Shown here in pieces: positions 43,501 to 55,142 of a stretch of DNA of 64,000 nucleotides. This DNA comes from Gnetum montanum (Eukaryota; Streptophyta; Gnetopsida; Gnetales; Gnetaceae). A program made the translations under genes and the position numbers. The first letter of the stretch is position 1. Each line of letters opens with the position of its first letter. The notes under the pieces are model-generated. The model had not been told where the DNA came from, searched no databases, and worked only from the letters and a program-made list of their open reading frames with translations. Location: contig MNCI01003683.1 of NCBI GenBank assembly GCA_015680685.1, forward strand, positions 322,812-386,811, read 5' to 3'.

Positions 43501-44944
43501 TTAATAGCCTAAAATCTATGCATACCCTCCATTTACCTCCTTTATTTGGTATGATAACAAGAGGACTAACCCAGTCACTATCAACAATAGGGTAAATGAA
43601 CCCTGCCTTGAGAAGCTGTTGTAGCTCCTCTTTTACTATTTATTTTAGTTTCGTGTTCAATCGCCTCTGGGGTTGCTTGCAAGGCTTCATAGAGGGGTCT
43701 ATGTAAATCCTATGCTAGCATATCCTAGGATCTATTCTGGTTAGTTCAAGGTATGACCAAGCAAAGGCTGTTGACCACTTGTTTATCATCCTTAGCTAAC
43801 TTTCTTTTTTCTTGGATGCGAGCTCTGCATTGATGACCACCGATTTTCCATTTTTAAGGGTCACGTATTCCAAATCGATGGGCAACAATTTTAAATCTAG
43901 GGGCTCTTGTTTAAACTCCTCAGGAATCTCCAACTTGCCCCAATTAATAATTTCAAAGTTAAGGACTGGAAGTTGGCAATGGACTTACTCTAATATGTCA
44001 ACGCTTTCAATGTAAGCACTATTTATTCCCTCAGCTAGTTCCATGCAGGTTGTTGAGTTGTTCTCTTTATTAGCCATCAACCACTGGGAGATTTTTTGTT
44101 GGGTGGCTGTCGCATATAGGCACTTTTGTATATCAATATCTCGTGCACACCGATCACATGCAAGCAATGTTAAACTTTGCATCACCCATGATTTCCGCAC
44201 GCAATGACACCCTGTGTCACTATATGTGATGCATGGAACTCTTTTCCTCTCAATTTTTCCAAAAGTATTTGTCTTGGATATTTCTAGGGAAAGGTTGTGA
44301 ATTCCTAAGCATGCGTCAATTGTATTCAGCCATGCCCTTTCCATTATAATTAGGAAATTCCCTTTGTCATTGTATATTTGGATCACTAGCAAATTGGCTG
44401 GGTATGACCATCCACCGACAGTGGTAACAATGTCTTCAACCTATCCCAAAGGAACAGTGATGGACTGGTCAACCAGCTCTAGGTGAACATTACTCTTCTT
44501 GAGTGGAGGCAGGTTCCAGGTTTTATACAGTTCTTATGAGATTAAGTTGACCCTAGAACCTAAGTCGAGGAGAGCCTTATGGGGTTCATTCCCAGCAACT
44601 TGGAGGTAAACTAGGGGGACTCCCGGATCCAATAATTTCTTTGGGAGGTGGCCATCCTTGATCCAGTCAGTTACTGTATGTGTTAACATAACTGTATGCA
44701 TTGGATGCGATTTCACTATTGAAGAATTTCTCGAAACCTTATTTTGTATGGGGGTGTTAAGATGCTCACTCGCTTGTGAAGGCGAAGGCTTGGTTGGATT
44801 GTTGGTCCTAAGGAAGGGTCTTTTTGGTGTATGATTGTTAGAACCAACTGATATTGGAGGATTGGAAGTCCTTGTAGTATTGGGTTGTTGCGGTTGAGTG
44901 GGATTTATTCTAGGCTTTGTTGAAGCGGTTGATGGTGGGGCCAT
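43501..44944 (-). pseudogene. Athila-type protease and RT N-terminus, decayed
   Basis: The protease active site reads LLDLGSRVNLI (near 44550), the Athila D-L-G form, with IMERAWLNT and LEISKTNTFGKIERKRVPC following (44392-44250). The Cys/His-containing stretch CHCVRKS...CDRC at about 44215-44150 is shared with the other copies. The RT N-terminal part is broken at 43990-43501. Confidence 0.75.
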
Positions 44945-47190
44945 TGGCGCAAGAGATGCAGATGGATTTGGAGGATAGTATGGGTATGGAGTGTTTCCCG
45001 AAGGAGAAGGAGTCCCAAAATACTCCTAAACTTGGTAGTAACATGGAGGGTTTATGTTACCCATAGAATCACATGGGGAAATCGGCTGCTGCCCAAAATA
45101 ACCATAAGGATTAGGCTGTCGGTAAGGGTACTGTTGTTTCGACGATGGAATCCCCCATGACTGTGGGTATTGCCACTGCTGATGCTATCCGATGGGCTAT
45201 GGGGGAGTTCCACTTGGATAATACATTAGTGGTTGGTGGAATTGCCTTGGGTTACCTTGTGGATAAGGTAACCTTTGGGGTGTTTACCGTTGGTTGAGTC
45301 TTGGATTTAGTGCATACATCCCAAACTCCTGTAGATGTGAGATAACTGGGTAACATCTCTTAGGATGTTCACAGTAGTAGATCCCACATCCACTATCATC
45401 TTCTGTGTCAGAATCCACAGCCACATCAGAGTTAGTAATTTTTTCCTTACCCTTGTTATGTGCAGGGCCTAAATCTCTTCACTTTTTCTTACCTTTGTCA
45501 CTACTTTGTTCTACCTTAGACTCTTCTACAATTTTTAAGACAGTTTCAATTTTTGAGTCTAAAGAACTCCATACATCATCTACCTTAGCTGCTATTTCTG
45601 TTGTTAATTTTTGGATTCAAGGTTTTCCGGTTCACCAACTCTTCAAGTGGTAACTCATCCTCTTCATCAAAAAATTTCACTTCCTTCTTTCGGAGGGAGG
45701 GATCGTGATTGTACTCTTCCGAACTTTCCCTTTTGCATAGCTTGCCTTCTTCGTTTGCTACTTCAAAAAGCTTTGTACTTCATGGGCTCTAAGTTTTGAT
45801 AATCGCCCTTGGGCATAAGTCCTAAGGGTTCTTCTAGTTTCGTGCCTTAGCCCATCCATGATGTGGTGAAGTTGATCTCACTGAGTGTACCCATGGCCCG
45901 GGCAACAATGTAACAATGTGTAGTAGCGGGCCATGGCAGCATCGAAGCGTTTGTGATAACCTTGCTTCCAGCCTTGATCTGCTTATGCAAATTAGACACT
46001 CTGGAGTATGTATGATACTTTTCGTTGAATAGTTCTAGCATCGTACTCCACCTCCTGATGGTTTCTGGTTCTAAGGACTAGTACCAGCTCTCTACTTCCT
46101 TGGTGAGTGTCCTTGGGAACAACTTAAGTTTCTGCCACTCACTGTCTATATTCTGCAAGGCACAGGCATCATGGAATTCCTGTAAATGATTTTGTGGTTC
46201 AGCATTGTATCCCCCTTCATATCATGGGATATTGTTCATGTCTAATCATTTGATCTGACTATATTTCAAATGCCTTGTGGGAATCCTAACTGCCTCCTTT
46301 ATGTCAAGCATACTTTGGGTTGCGAGTAGGGGCTCGTCATGATCATCTCTTTCATGATGCCTATGATGTCTGTGTTGTTCCCTACTCTCCCTACATCCTT
46401 ACCCTTGTCCTCTCTCTCGACTTTCTCGTCAAGGTCTTTCGTCCTTTTCACTTTTATCCTCACCTTTATGTTCATGGTGGTTGTGCCCAGATGTGGAAGG
46501 AGAGGGTGAGTGATGTGAACAAGGGGAAGAAGAAGGGGAACCATCACCATGACGATGTTTCTTGCCTTCTCTTTAGCTGCTACGACCCTGATCGTGGTGA
46601 CGATCTAAGTGCCTATCCTTAGCATAAGTGGTTGTTCCATCTGTGAACAGCTGGTGTTCACGGGCATTAGAACTAGGGATATGGATTGTTGATCGTAGAT
46701 TCTGATATCCTTCCTCCTCACCATCATTAGGAGGGGGAACATCATTTGTTAAGGAACCAGTAAGAAGGGGTTGTTCATCTCCTATTTCGCTAAGGACATG
46801 CGGGGCTTTGCCCTTCAGAAAAGTATGTTGACTCTCCTGCCTTAAGTCTCTCATACGTTGGGCATCTGTGGGATAATAATCCCTCATGTCAAAATCTTCT
46901 ACAATGTATTCAACATAATGATCTTGCATGTCAATCTGTGCCAAGGCACGAAAAAGCATGTGAGAGATTGCTCGATCTAGGGGTAACACAATGTTACCTT
47001 GCAAATCTCTCCATCGCAGTTGTTCGTCTTGATGAAGAATAAAAGTAAAGTTGGGAATATACTCATCGGGATGAGTATATGTCATTTTATATTGTTTAGG
47101 ACTTGGTTGATTTTGGTTATGTGTTTTAAGTTGCCGACTATCTCGTGTATGATCCTTAGGTGGTGAGTTTCTCTTATGAGAAGAAGGCAT
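44945..47190 (-). pseudogene. Athila-type Gag, decayed, best-preserved N-terminus
   Basis: Minus strand, start at 47190 (MPSSHKRNSPPKDH). An open stretch of 205 codons (47190-46573) holds FTFILHQDEQLRWRDLQGN, a His/Asp-rich charged tail and SNAREHQLF. It is followed by a frameshifted Arg/Asp-rich stretch (46550-46299), the capsid-like part (46041-45847), the coiled Lys/Glu part (45650-45400) and a Pro/Tyr-rich part up to the protease. Gag forms the particle shell in such elements. It is the template by which the other Gag copies here were recognised. Confidence 0.8.
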
Positions 47191-47330
47191 TTTTAACTGG
47201 TGTGCTAAATTACCATTATAAAATTTTTATTTGATTAACCCGAAGGTTTGTTAAGGCTCACAATGATGTGAGTGATATTCCTTACGTTCAATTCAGCGCA
47301 CAGACACTTAGTCCCTGCCAATGATGCCAA
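47191..47330 (-). other. Leader with primer-binding site
   Basis: TTGGCATCATTGGCAGGGAC on the minus strand beside the LTR, a diverged tRNA-Asp-type site. Confidence 0.6.
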
Positions 47331-47754
47331 TGATGAGTGGCGAGGTACCCCTACACTCAACCATACAAAATGAGCGTAGCACGTGCGATCCGGTCGAACT
47401 CCATAGACTAAATGCCTAAACGCCCCATGGAACACTTGGGGTTAATCATTTGTTGTCTTCCTAGACTTACTTGTTGTTATCATGGTGTATGGTTAAGTAA
47501 GTCCGAGGTATATGATTTTTTTTTGGTCTTTTCTGGTTTTTCTCCTATGCTAAAGGATGAAGGGTTGAGAAATCTAACTAACTCTAACTAAGGACCTAAG
47601 TCTAAATTAACTAGTGTCAACATCCATTCCCACCTACCATACACACCTTGAACTATGCAACTTTGGCTACCAAACGCTAATCGTTACTGGGATTACCACA
47701 TGTAATGCACGTGCTCGAAGTGGTCATACTGAGGCACTTAACTAGCCTAAACGT

Positions 47755-47928
47755 GATGAGCAGCCAATTCCTTGACTAGCCTTACATACCCGTAGATGCT
47801 CGTAATCAAGTCGTACTCATCCCGTATTCTAGGAGTTGAGGGTGAGAGAGACTAATCGCGATGAGTAGCCGATTCCTTGGTTAGCCGTACACATTCGTCA
47901 ATGCTCGTAACCAAGTTGTACTCATGCC
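47755..47928. repeat. Tandem duplication inside LTR, period about 105 bases
   Basis: GATGAGCAGCCAATTCCTTG (47755) recurs as GATGAGTAGCCGATTCCTTG (47860), each followed by ATGCTCGTAAYCAAGT and GTACTCAT. The feature is shared by the LTRs at 40855-41030 and, with a longer period, 15518-15730. Confidence 0.75.
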
Positions 47929-48184
47929 ACACTAATGAAGGTAATAAATAACATGTAAGAAATAACAAATAATAAATCCTATTCCATGCACTGAAAGGTC
48001 CACAAAGCTCATCTTTATTGCCATACACAACTTGTGTTCAGGTACAAAGCTGCTTGAATAAAGATTTGTTCACTTGGGGACTCCTACTGCGGGCACATGG
48101 AAAATATTCTATCTTTGGAGTGATCAAACTGCCAGAGTTTTTCTACTTTAAGCCTAGGATGGGATATAAGGGGAGTGCCGCCTC

Positions 48185-48193
48185 TTATTTATA
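48185..48193 (-). promoter_or_regulatory. LTR TATA box TATAAATAA
   Basis: TATAAATAA on the minus strand lies only 83 bases from the LTR edge at 48276. The same box is found in the LTRs ending at 16077 and 22079. Confidence 0.7.
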
Positions 48194-48207
48194 GATTTGG
48201 TGGCAGA

Positions 48208-48268
48208 TCGCGATATCGTGTATGCGATATCGCATGGGATGCGATATCATAGCCCATGCGATATCGCG
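48208..48268 (-). promoter_or_regulatory. Cluster of four GCGATATCGC-like palindromes upstream of TATA
   Basis: GATATC cores at 48212, 48226, 48243 and 48260, spaced 14-17 bases, most with flanking GC to give GCGATATCGC. They fill the space between LTR edge and TATA box, where enhancer-type binding sites would be expected. Function is inferred from position only. Confidence 0.55.
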
Positions 48269-48276
48269 TCTCATCA

Positions 48277-48335
48277 AAGGATATGGCTTAAGTGTAATTA
48301 AGGCACCTGATTTTTGTCATTTTATTCTTTATGAT
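48277..48335 (-). repeat. Fragment of an older Athila-type LTR
   Basis: GGCTTAAGTGTAATTAAGGC and what follows match 31759-31820. It is the target into which the elements on both sides were inserted. Confidence 0.65.
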
Positions 48336-49139
48336 TGATGAGTGGCAAGGTACCCCTACACTCAACCATACAAATATGAGTGTTTCATGCATGATCCAGT
48401 CAAACTCCGTAGACAGACTAGATGTGGTATCCAGACAGTTACTTGTAGGTCGTAGTTTACTGTCTTCCCACCTAAACTAGTATTAACTTTTTCATGTATG
48501 GTTTAGTCCAGAGTGAGGTGTATGATGTATTTCTACACTAATGCTACTCCTAGGTATGATGGGAAATAATATTAACTAAGCTAAGAGAGAGAGGGTGAGA
48601 GAGAATCTAAGCTATCCTAAGTGTGATGAGCATCTATTCCTCAATCATACGTACACATCTTGGACCTCAACTACTACTGGGATTACCAAGCGTATGGGCT
48701 TATTACTCTACTGGGCTACCAAGTAGTTACCCTTGAATGCTCGTGATTAAGTTGTACTCATTTTGCGTTACTAGGAGATAAGGGTAGAGAGATGTTAACT
48801 ACAAAAGTAATAAATAACAATAAAAATTAAATAATTAAACTAAGTGAATGCTGCAATGATGAAGTAATCTCGATCATTATTTTTGGTCATGTGCATGTCC
48901 GAGTACATCACACTCGAATAAAGGATGTCGTACAATTACAATCATCACATTGCGGGCATGCACTGAGAAATAATTCTAACTCTAAGAAGGAAAAACTATA
49001 AGAGTTTGGATAAGGGACTAAGAACTAATGCCAAAACCAAGTGCATTACCTTTTATTTGTAGGCTCACATGGGAACCGCGATATCGCGGCTACGATATCA
49101 AGGGTTCGATAATAGGACCTAACAGACCATGACTCATCA
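48336..49139 (-). repeat. 3' LTR, Athila-type, diverged
   Basis: TGATGAGTGGCAAGG...CTCATCA, 804 bases. In element orientation it carries GATATCG and CCGCGATATCGCGG before ACAAATAAAAGG. Confidence 0.85.
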
Positions 49140-51127
49140 TACCCCCACGACTGAATAATAACTCGTCCTCGAGTCAAAGAAAGTGAGGAACAAATTCAAT
49201 TGATTACACAGTGGATAGGTATGGGATTATTGGCTGACTATGAATTTATTTATTTTGCAGTGGAGAATTAAAAAAAATTAGGACACAGACATAGAAGACA
49301 AAACTTGTGGAACTCATGGGGTTCTTAGTAGTGGTGGCTCCTCTATGGGTGCCTCTCCTTTGTCCTGCACGATCAAGCTTCTGAGATTGATACCATTGAA
49401 GAAGCGCTTAACATTTCTCCTCTTTTATCCAAGGATTATGAGCAATCCATGCTGATGTTCCAATGTTTGATGGAGTTAGTACTTTCCATGAACATGGTAG
49501 TTACGGGAACACTTGATTGGCCTTAACATGTTATGTCGCAAATAGCCATCATTCCTCTTCATAGGATTGGGCCCTAACCTCTCCACCTTTTTCTTGGATA
49601 GATTATGTAGTAATAGGAGTTCCATGATGGATGTTGAGTGATTGTGCCTCCTAATCTGTATATTTTGGATGAAGTCCTTGGCCTCTACCTTCCCCTAGTC
49701 ATTCAGTTACACCTTGAGAAGGTCCTTATTGTCTTCTTTTAGGGGCCATTTATAATCACACAAAGATCAATTGTTAGTAAGGTTATTGAAAAAAGTTCAA
49801 TGATTTCATACCTTACTCATTGCCTTTAATAAATGTTGAATTCTTTGCTTAGTGTGATTTTAGAGTTAGAAATATTTTTCAAGGAAGTTGCCTTAAAAGT
49901 TTAATGTCGAACTTGGTTTGTTTAGGTGACACATAAAAGGACCTAGTTTTGAGGAACATTTGACACAGTAATGGAAAAGGAAAGAATAGATTTTGCAATG
50001 AAGTACTCAGAGGGTATAAGATGATGTGGTGGTTTGCAATAAGTACAAATTGCAAAAGTCATACTAGTGGGTCCTCCCCAAAGCAGGTTCCAACCTATAA
50101 TGCCCTTGCGTAACCACACCTTAAAATGTCTGTAGGCACTAGAAGGGTTAAATGTAATGCATACTAGTTTCACAAAACACACACATGTAGATACCACTGG
50201 AATGAGGTAAGAATTCTACACTATACAAGACACAAGCTACAATTACATGAACAATGAGATGAGATGAACTATAGAAGGGATTGTAGAGATTGGGACATGA
50301 GGTAACTGACCCAGGGCATAGTGAATCCTACATGTAAATCATGATTAATGTGTCATTAACCCGTTGTTCCAAGATCAGGACCGAGTCCATTCCTCTAATT
50401 AGTGACACCGTATTGTTTCATCCCATGATGAGTGACTATAAGAGTACCAGAACAACAAGGATTATGATCACTTGGCATTTTGTTCAAGGGAGGAGTGATT
50501 TTTGCTTTGTGACACTTTATTTTTTTTTTCTTTCTTTCTTTCTTTTCAATTGCTAAATCCAGAGAAGCCACCAACCTTCAGGCATTGGTGCATGTCTTTC
50601 TAGTGGGACCCCCTAAAATAGCATTGGATTTTTAAGTGCCTTTTGATTACTCTTACTCCCATTTTTCATAGATCTACAAGGATTTTAGTACAACCACATT
50701 TTGTGATAACTCTCATAGATCTCACCAAAGAGAATTCGCAAGTCCCCTTGATGTCACATCCTAATTGTTCCCTCTTGGTCCATCCTTCTTCATTCTAGGT
50801 ACAATGAACACGAAATTAATTTTAATTTTTAAGAAGGTCAACAATATCACTGTACCATCGATAGAACCTCTTATTTGTAGAATGGATGAGTGAGTGTAAT
50901 GGACTCACTGTCTGAATAATTGATCACTCGAGACTTGATAACATAGAACACACCTCAACCAACGAGCCACATGACTATTTTATTCGTAGATGAAATTACT
51001 TGTAAAACAATAAAAAGATAAAAACACAAAAAGAGAAAAAGATAAAACAAGAAATTAAAATATGAAAAATAGGAAAATAAATTGTAAAATTAAAGAAATG
51101 AAAAATATTTATTAATCCTACTTGTTA
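49140..51127 (-). other. 3' spacer; no gene
   Basis: It includes the conserved block near 50065-50640 (GTGGGTCCTCCCC), a pyrimidine tract (50520-50545) and A-rich units (51005-51090). Short open frames here are not supported as genes. Confidence 0.6.
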
Positions 51128-51899
51128 TTAAAATGGGGGATATCCCCCATAACTAAACGGTTGAGCATGAAAAGGATTAATAAATGAAAAATAAGGATCC
51201 TTGCATGTTGGAAACATTGAAACTTGGTCATACTTACCCCATTGGGGTTCACACGCTTGATTATAGTAAGCATAGTGGGGCAATTTATGAGATGTGATTC
51301 TCGAGCAAAGAGTTGACTCACTATGATGCTTGACATCGTAAGATGGTATGCAAGGATCAGGATGTCACCCTCCATGGCTGTATTCATTGGGTCTTATGGT
51401 TGTTGGAGTGTTAATTAGTGGCCTTGATGAAGTAATAGGAGGTGTTGGGTTCGAAGAGAAGGATGCACCATAGTGTTGGACTTGTGCTGAGTTGGAGAAT
51501 GTAGTGGCCTTGGAACTGTGTTGTCCCTTCCTACGGTCATGTCTAAAGAAGGGACACCCTTGATGTTGAGGAGGTCTCTCACTACTATTGGCAATAGTGG
51601 CAAAAGTAACATTCGTGGGTTGTTGCTATGGTGTAGACACTTCAGGAATAGCTGGTGGTGATGTAGAAGGAGGGAAGGGATGAGAATGTTGGAATTTAGG
51701 ATAAGTCTAAGTTTCACAAGGCGGTGGTTTTGTTGAGGACATGGGCTGATAGTACTGAGGGAAATAATAATGCAGCAAGATAGAGTATGTTGACCTAGTT
51801 GGGGAAAAGTGATGTTGGACTAGATAAGAATTTGGATTTGGATGATATGAAGGGTATCCCCAGTTTAGAGATGGCTTCCCCCATGACTAGGATTGTTGT
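51128..51899 (-). pseudogene. Gag C-terminal Pro-rich part, truncated
   Basis: One minus-strand frame of about 257 codons with only a few stops, very rich in Pro, Ser, Thr, His and Tyr. Its start (SWGKPSLNWGYPSYHP) corresponds to the SWG...P-Y-H segment of the other Gag copies. It ends at two TAA codons at 51125-51130, next to A-rich spacer. Cut at 51899 by the inverted LTR. Confidence 0.6.
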
Positions 51900-52709
51900 T
51901 GATAAGCCGCGATATAGCATCAGTTGTAATATTGCGTACGTGATATCATGTCCATGATATCGTGTCCACGATATCGCAGCCCATCGCTAGTTCTTTCAAT
52001 AAGAGGTGGCTTTCCCTTATTTCTCCATCTAGATCTAGATCCTTATCCAAAATATAGCAGTTTTACCATTCTAGAGATAGAATAATTTCCATGTGCCCAT
52101 AGTAGGAGTCTCAAAGTGAACAGATCTTTATTCGAGCAATTTGTACCTGAGCACACAATTGTGTATGGTAATAAAGAAGAACTTTCTGATAAAATTTGCA
52201 GCATAGGGACTAAGCTAAATAGGATTTAATTATTGTTAAATATTTAAATGATTTCTTAGATAATTAATCTCTCTTAACCCTTGACTCTCCTAGTTAAGTG
52301 CAATCAGTACGACCACTTCAAGCACATGTGTAATGCTTGGTGACCCAGTAACGAGTAGCGTTTGGTAATCCTAGTAGCGTTGCACTAGTTCAGGGTGTGT
52401 GCAACAAGTGGGAATGGATACTGGTGATAGGACACTTAGAACTTAGTTAGTGAAAGTTAGTCACTTAGTCTCTTCACCCTTCTCTCTTAGCATAGGTGTT
52501 AAAAAGATAAAAGTTATAAAAATCACATACCTCAAACTTACTTAACCATACAACTATGAAAATACAAGTAAGTTTGCGAGGACAATGATTGGTTAACCTT
52601 AAGTGTTCCATTAGGGTGCGTAAGCACTTTGTCCTTGGAGTTTTACTGGATCATGCGTGAGACGCTTGTATTCATATGGTTCATTGTAGGTGTACCTCGC
52701 CACTCATCA
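51900..52709 (+). repeat. 5' LTR, Athila-type
   Basis: 810 bases. GATATC cores at 51942, 51956 and 51970 and a decayed one near 51911 precede CAATAAGAGG, the decayed TATA region. The rest aligns with the reverse complement of 47331-48276. Confidence 0.85.
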
Positions 52710-52854
52710 TTAGCACCGTTGTTGAGGACTTAGTTTTTTGTGTGCTATGTAGAACATAGGAAATCATTCATATCATTGGGAGCTAAAACAATCCCTTAGG
52801 GTTAATCAAGAGAAAAATAACATAACGATAAAAAGCACACCGAACAATACTAAA

Positions 52855-53634
52855 ATTTCTTCTTCTTCCCACAAAAGCAATTCATCGCCTAGGAATAACA
52901 CTAGAGATAGTTGGTAGCACAACACATATAACCAAGAACCACCAGTTCCTCAACAATTCTATGTGGTATATATTGACCACAATGAATATGTACCTGACTT
53001 TACCTTTATCCTCCATCAAGATGAGGAACTGCGTTGGAGAGACTTGGAGGGTAACATAGTATTGCCTCCAGACCGAGCAGTCCCCAACATGCTCCTTCGT
53101 GCCCTTGCATAAATAGGCATGTCATAGTTATATGCAAAATACATTGCATGCAGTTTTGACAAAAGCAATTACCATCCCACAGAAACGCAATGTCAAAGGG
53201 ACTTGCAACAAGAGAGATACTATACATCGTTGAATGGAAAAGAACCCCATAATGCTTCACCTGTCATAAGTGAAAATGAGGGTGGTGAACCTATTTTAAT
53301 AGGCTCTCCACAAAGCAATGTTCCCCCTCCTAACGATGGTGAGGAGATGGTGTATCAAAACCTTCACTCCACGATTTACAATCCTAGTTCTGATCCCCAC
53401 GAACACCAAGTGTTCAACAAGGGAACACAAACACATGATAAGGGTGAGCATTCTGATCGTCATCATGATCAGAGCTGGGACCATCGAAGAGAAGGTAGGA
53501 AACATCGTCATGGCGATGGTTCTCCTCCCTCTTCACCTTCATCATCACATTCACCCTCTCCTTCAACATTAGGACACAATCACAAAGACCCTAACCATGA
53601 GGATAAGGGTAAGCAAAATGAGAGACCTCGATGA
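52855..53634 (+). pseudogene. Athila-type Gag N-terminus, + strand
   Basis: The expected ATG is lost, but the frame is clear: YVPDFTFILHQDEELRWRDL at about 52985-53045, GNIVLPPDRAV, then after three stops an open run of 143 codons (53203-53634) with NVPPPNDGEE, a His/Asp-rich stretch and a Ser/Pro run (PPSSPSSSHSPSPS). It is followed by an Arg/Glu-rich remnant to about 53750, where it stops matching the other copies. Confidence 0.75.
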
Positions 53635-53759
53635 GAGAGTCAAGAGCGAGGACGAGGGCACTTTAGAGAGTCAAGGCATGAAAGAAGAGAAATTAGGGAA
53701 CCACATAGATGCACAGAGCTAAATCATCAATGTAAGGCTGGAAGGGAAAAACAAACACC

Positions 53760-55142
53760 AAAAGATCATCGGGTAGACACAGCTGACTCTACCTTTGCTT
53801 GAAGGCAAGCTAGAAAAGGGAACGAAGGTAGAGTGCCTTGGATGATCTGCACGCAAATCAACCAAGGACTTCCCTAATCATAAGCTATGGCTTGCACCAG
53901 GGTTATTGTAAATGATGTCTTAAACGTAAACCGTGCACATGAAATGTAAATAGAAACGTATGCAGATATCATAAACAAAACGTAAACTGATTGTAAAAGA
54001 GAGTAAACAAAAATAATGGTTGTAAAAATGAGCTGTGTTGTATTTCTTAGAAAAAAAATGTGCACTAGTCAAAGCGTAGTTGCATGTGTGGATGGCAGGT
54101 TAAGTGCCAAGCCCCGAGGTGATATGATGTGATGTGATGATGTGATGTGATGTGTGTTATAAGTGCTTGGATGCCAGGACTCAAGTGTGCCAAGCATCCA
54201 AAGATTGCTGGTTTGGGTTTTCTAAGTCGTCTGCCTTCAAAATTTACCACCCTTGTTTATGTGAATTGACAGGGTATTTATAGGGTCGGGCTGGGCTTGG
54301 GTGTGAAATCCAAGAATTGAATCAACGGCTGGGAGATGAGAGGAAAGTGGATCAAGTGATACATGTCCAATGGATAGCTGTATGTGAGTTGGACGTGTGT
54401 GGAGAATCTACATTCTGGACCAGGTACATTGTATCTTACAACGTGTGACAACTTACTTAGGCTAGCTTATGCTCATGGAAGCACACATAATTTGGAGCAT
54501 AAGAGCCTGACAAATGAAAAATGAAGAAAATTTACAATGAAATGACAATGTACAATAAGAGAAATTGACTTGGTCTCACTTGAAACTTCTGGATCTTTGA
54601 ATTGACTGCAGGATGTCAATTTGAGTGGTTTTGTGGCTGTTTGAGGTGTCTTCGCCTGATAAGAACTTCCAGCGTGAGGTGATTTTGTCACAGCATGTCC
54701 TCAACATGTGCATGCTACACTCACACTACACTCACACTACAGCATGTCCCTAGTGTGACCTCAACATGAGTGACTTGAAAGTGATGCATTTCACTCTAGA
54801 TTTTGATTTTTGAGGCCTAATTCTTAAGTACAACAATTACATGTCTGTGTCTGATCAACCCTGAGAGTGATCTAAAAATTAGAAACTGACCTTGAAAGTG
54901 CCTTGTTTTGAGCCACCTTTGGTAGCTCATGTTGGACTCATGCTACAGTGTAACCATAGCGTGAGCTGCAGTGTGACCATAGCATGAGCCACAAAACTAC
55001 CATTTTTGGACTCAAAAACTAAAATTTTGAAGGCTGAAGGCTAAAGTTGTCAACAATGAACTCTAAGGTTGACTTGCGCTTTGGAAACCAAGTCATTTCA
55101 ACTTAGTTTTGAGGCTCCCAGAGTTGGTCACACTAGACACCA
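53760..55142 (-). repeat. LTR-like region, family unknown
   Basis: A minus-strand TATA-like CCTATAAATACC lies at about 54267-54278. The stretch 54700-55000 on its upstream side holds repeated words (AGCGTGAGC, AGTGTGACC, AGCATGAGCC). The right edge could be TGTCTAGTGTGACC on the minus strand near 55138, beside the truncated RT. No matching left edge is found, so this is a tentative LTR. A (GATGT)n microsatellite lies at 54117-54155. No gene is seen. Confidence 0.4.
54117..54155. repeat. GATGT/GTGAT microsatellite
   Basis: Imperfect 5-base repeats, GATGTGATGTGATGATGTGA and onward. Confidence 0.8.

Larger units (their letters stand above)
40721..48276 (-). mobile_element. Athila-type element with internal pol deletion
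   Basis: A partial 3' LTR (40721-41100) and a full 5' LTR (47331-48276) enclose 6.2 kb. The minus-strand order is primer site, gag from 47190, protease, part of RT (43500-43075), then a jump to the integrase C-terminus (42968-42660), non-coding spacer and polypurine tract (ATGGGGGTA at about 41101-41109). RNase H and the integrase core are missing, as is ORF3. The right flank (48277-48335) is LTR sequence like 31759-31820, so the element went into an older LTR. Confidence 0.75.
47331..48276 (-). repeat. 5' LTR, Athila-type, with intact promoter words
   Basis: TGATGAGTGG...CTCATCA, 946 bases. It holds an internal tandem duplication of about 105 bases (47755-47928). At the promoter end four GATATC palindromes precede the TATA box. 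Confidence 0.9.
48336..51899 (-). mobile_element. Athila-type fragment: 3' LTR, spacer and Gag C-terminus
   Basis: A full LTR (48336-49139) is followed on its internal side by the polypurine tract (GTGGGGGTA), a 1.9 kb spacer and then directly by Gag C-terminal sequence. Pol and ORF3 are absent. At 51900 it is cut by an LTR in the opposite orientation. Confidence 0.7.
51900..53750 (+). mobile_element. 5' fragment of an Athila-type element in + orientation
   Basis: An LTR with TGATAAG...CTCATCA ends, a primer site (TTAGCACCGTTGTTGAGGAC at 52710-52729), a leader and the Gag N-terminus. It ends in unrelated sequence near 53750. It is opposite to every other Athila-type copy from 3780 to 51899. 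Confidence 0.75.

Noticed and set aside
48208-48268. Palindrome cluster as a CRISPR array or bacterial operator
   Set aside because: Units are 10 bases with 14-17 base spacing inside a plant LTR; there are no spacers, Cas genes or bacterial features.
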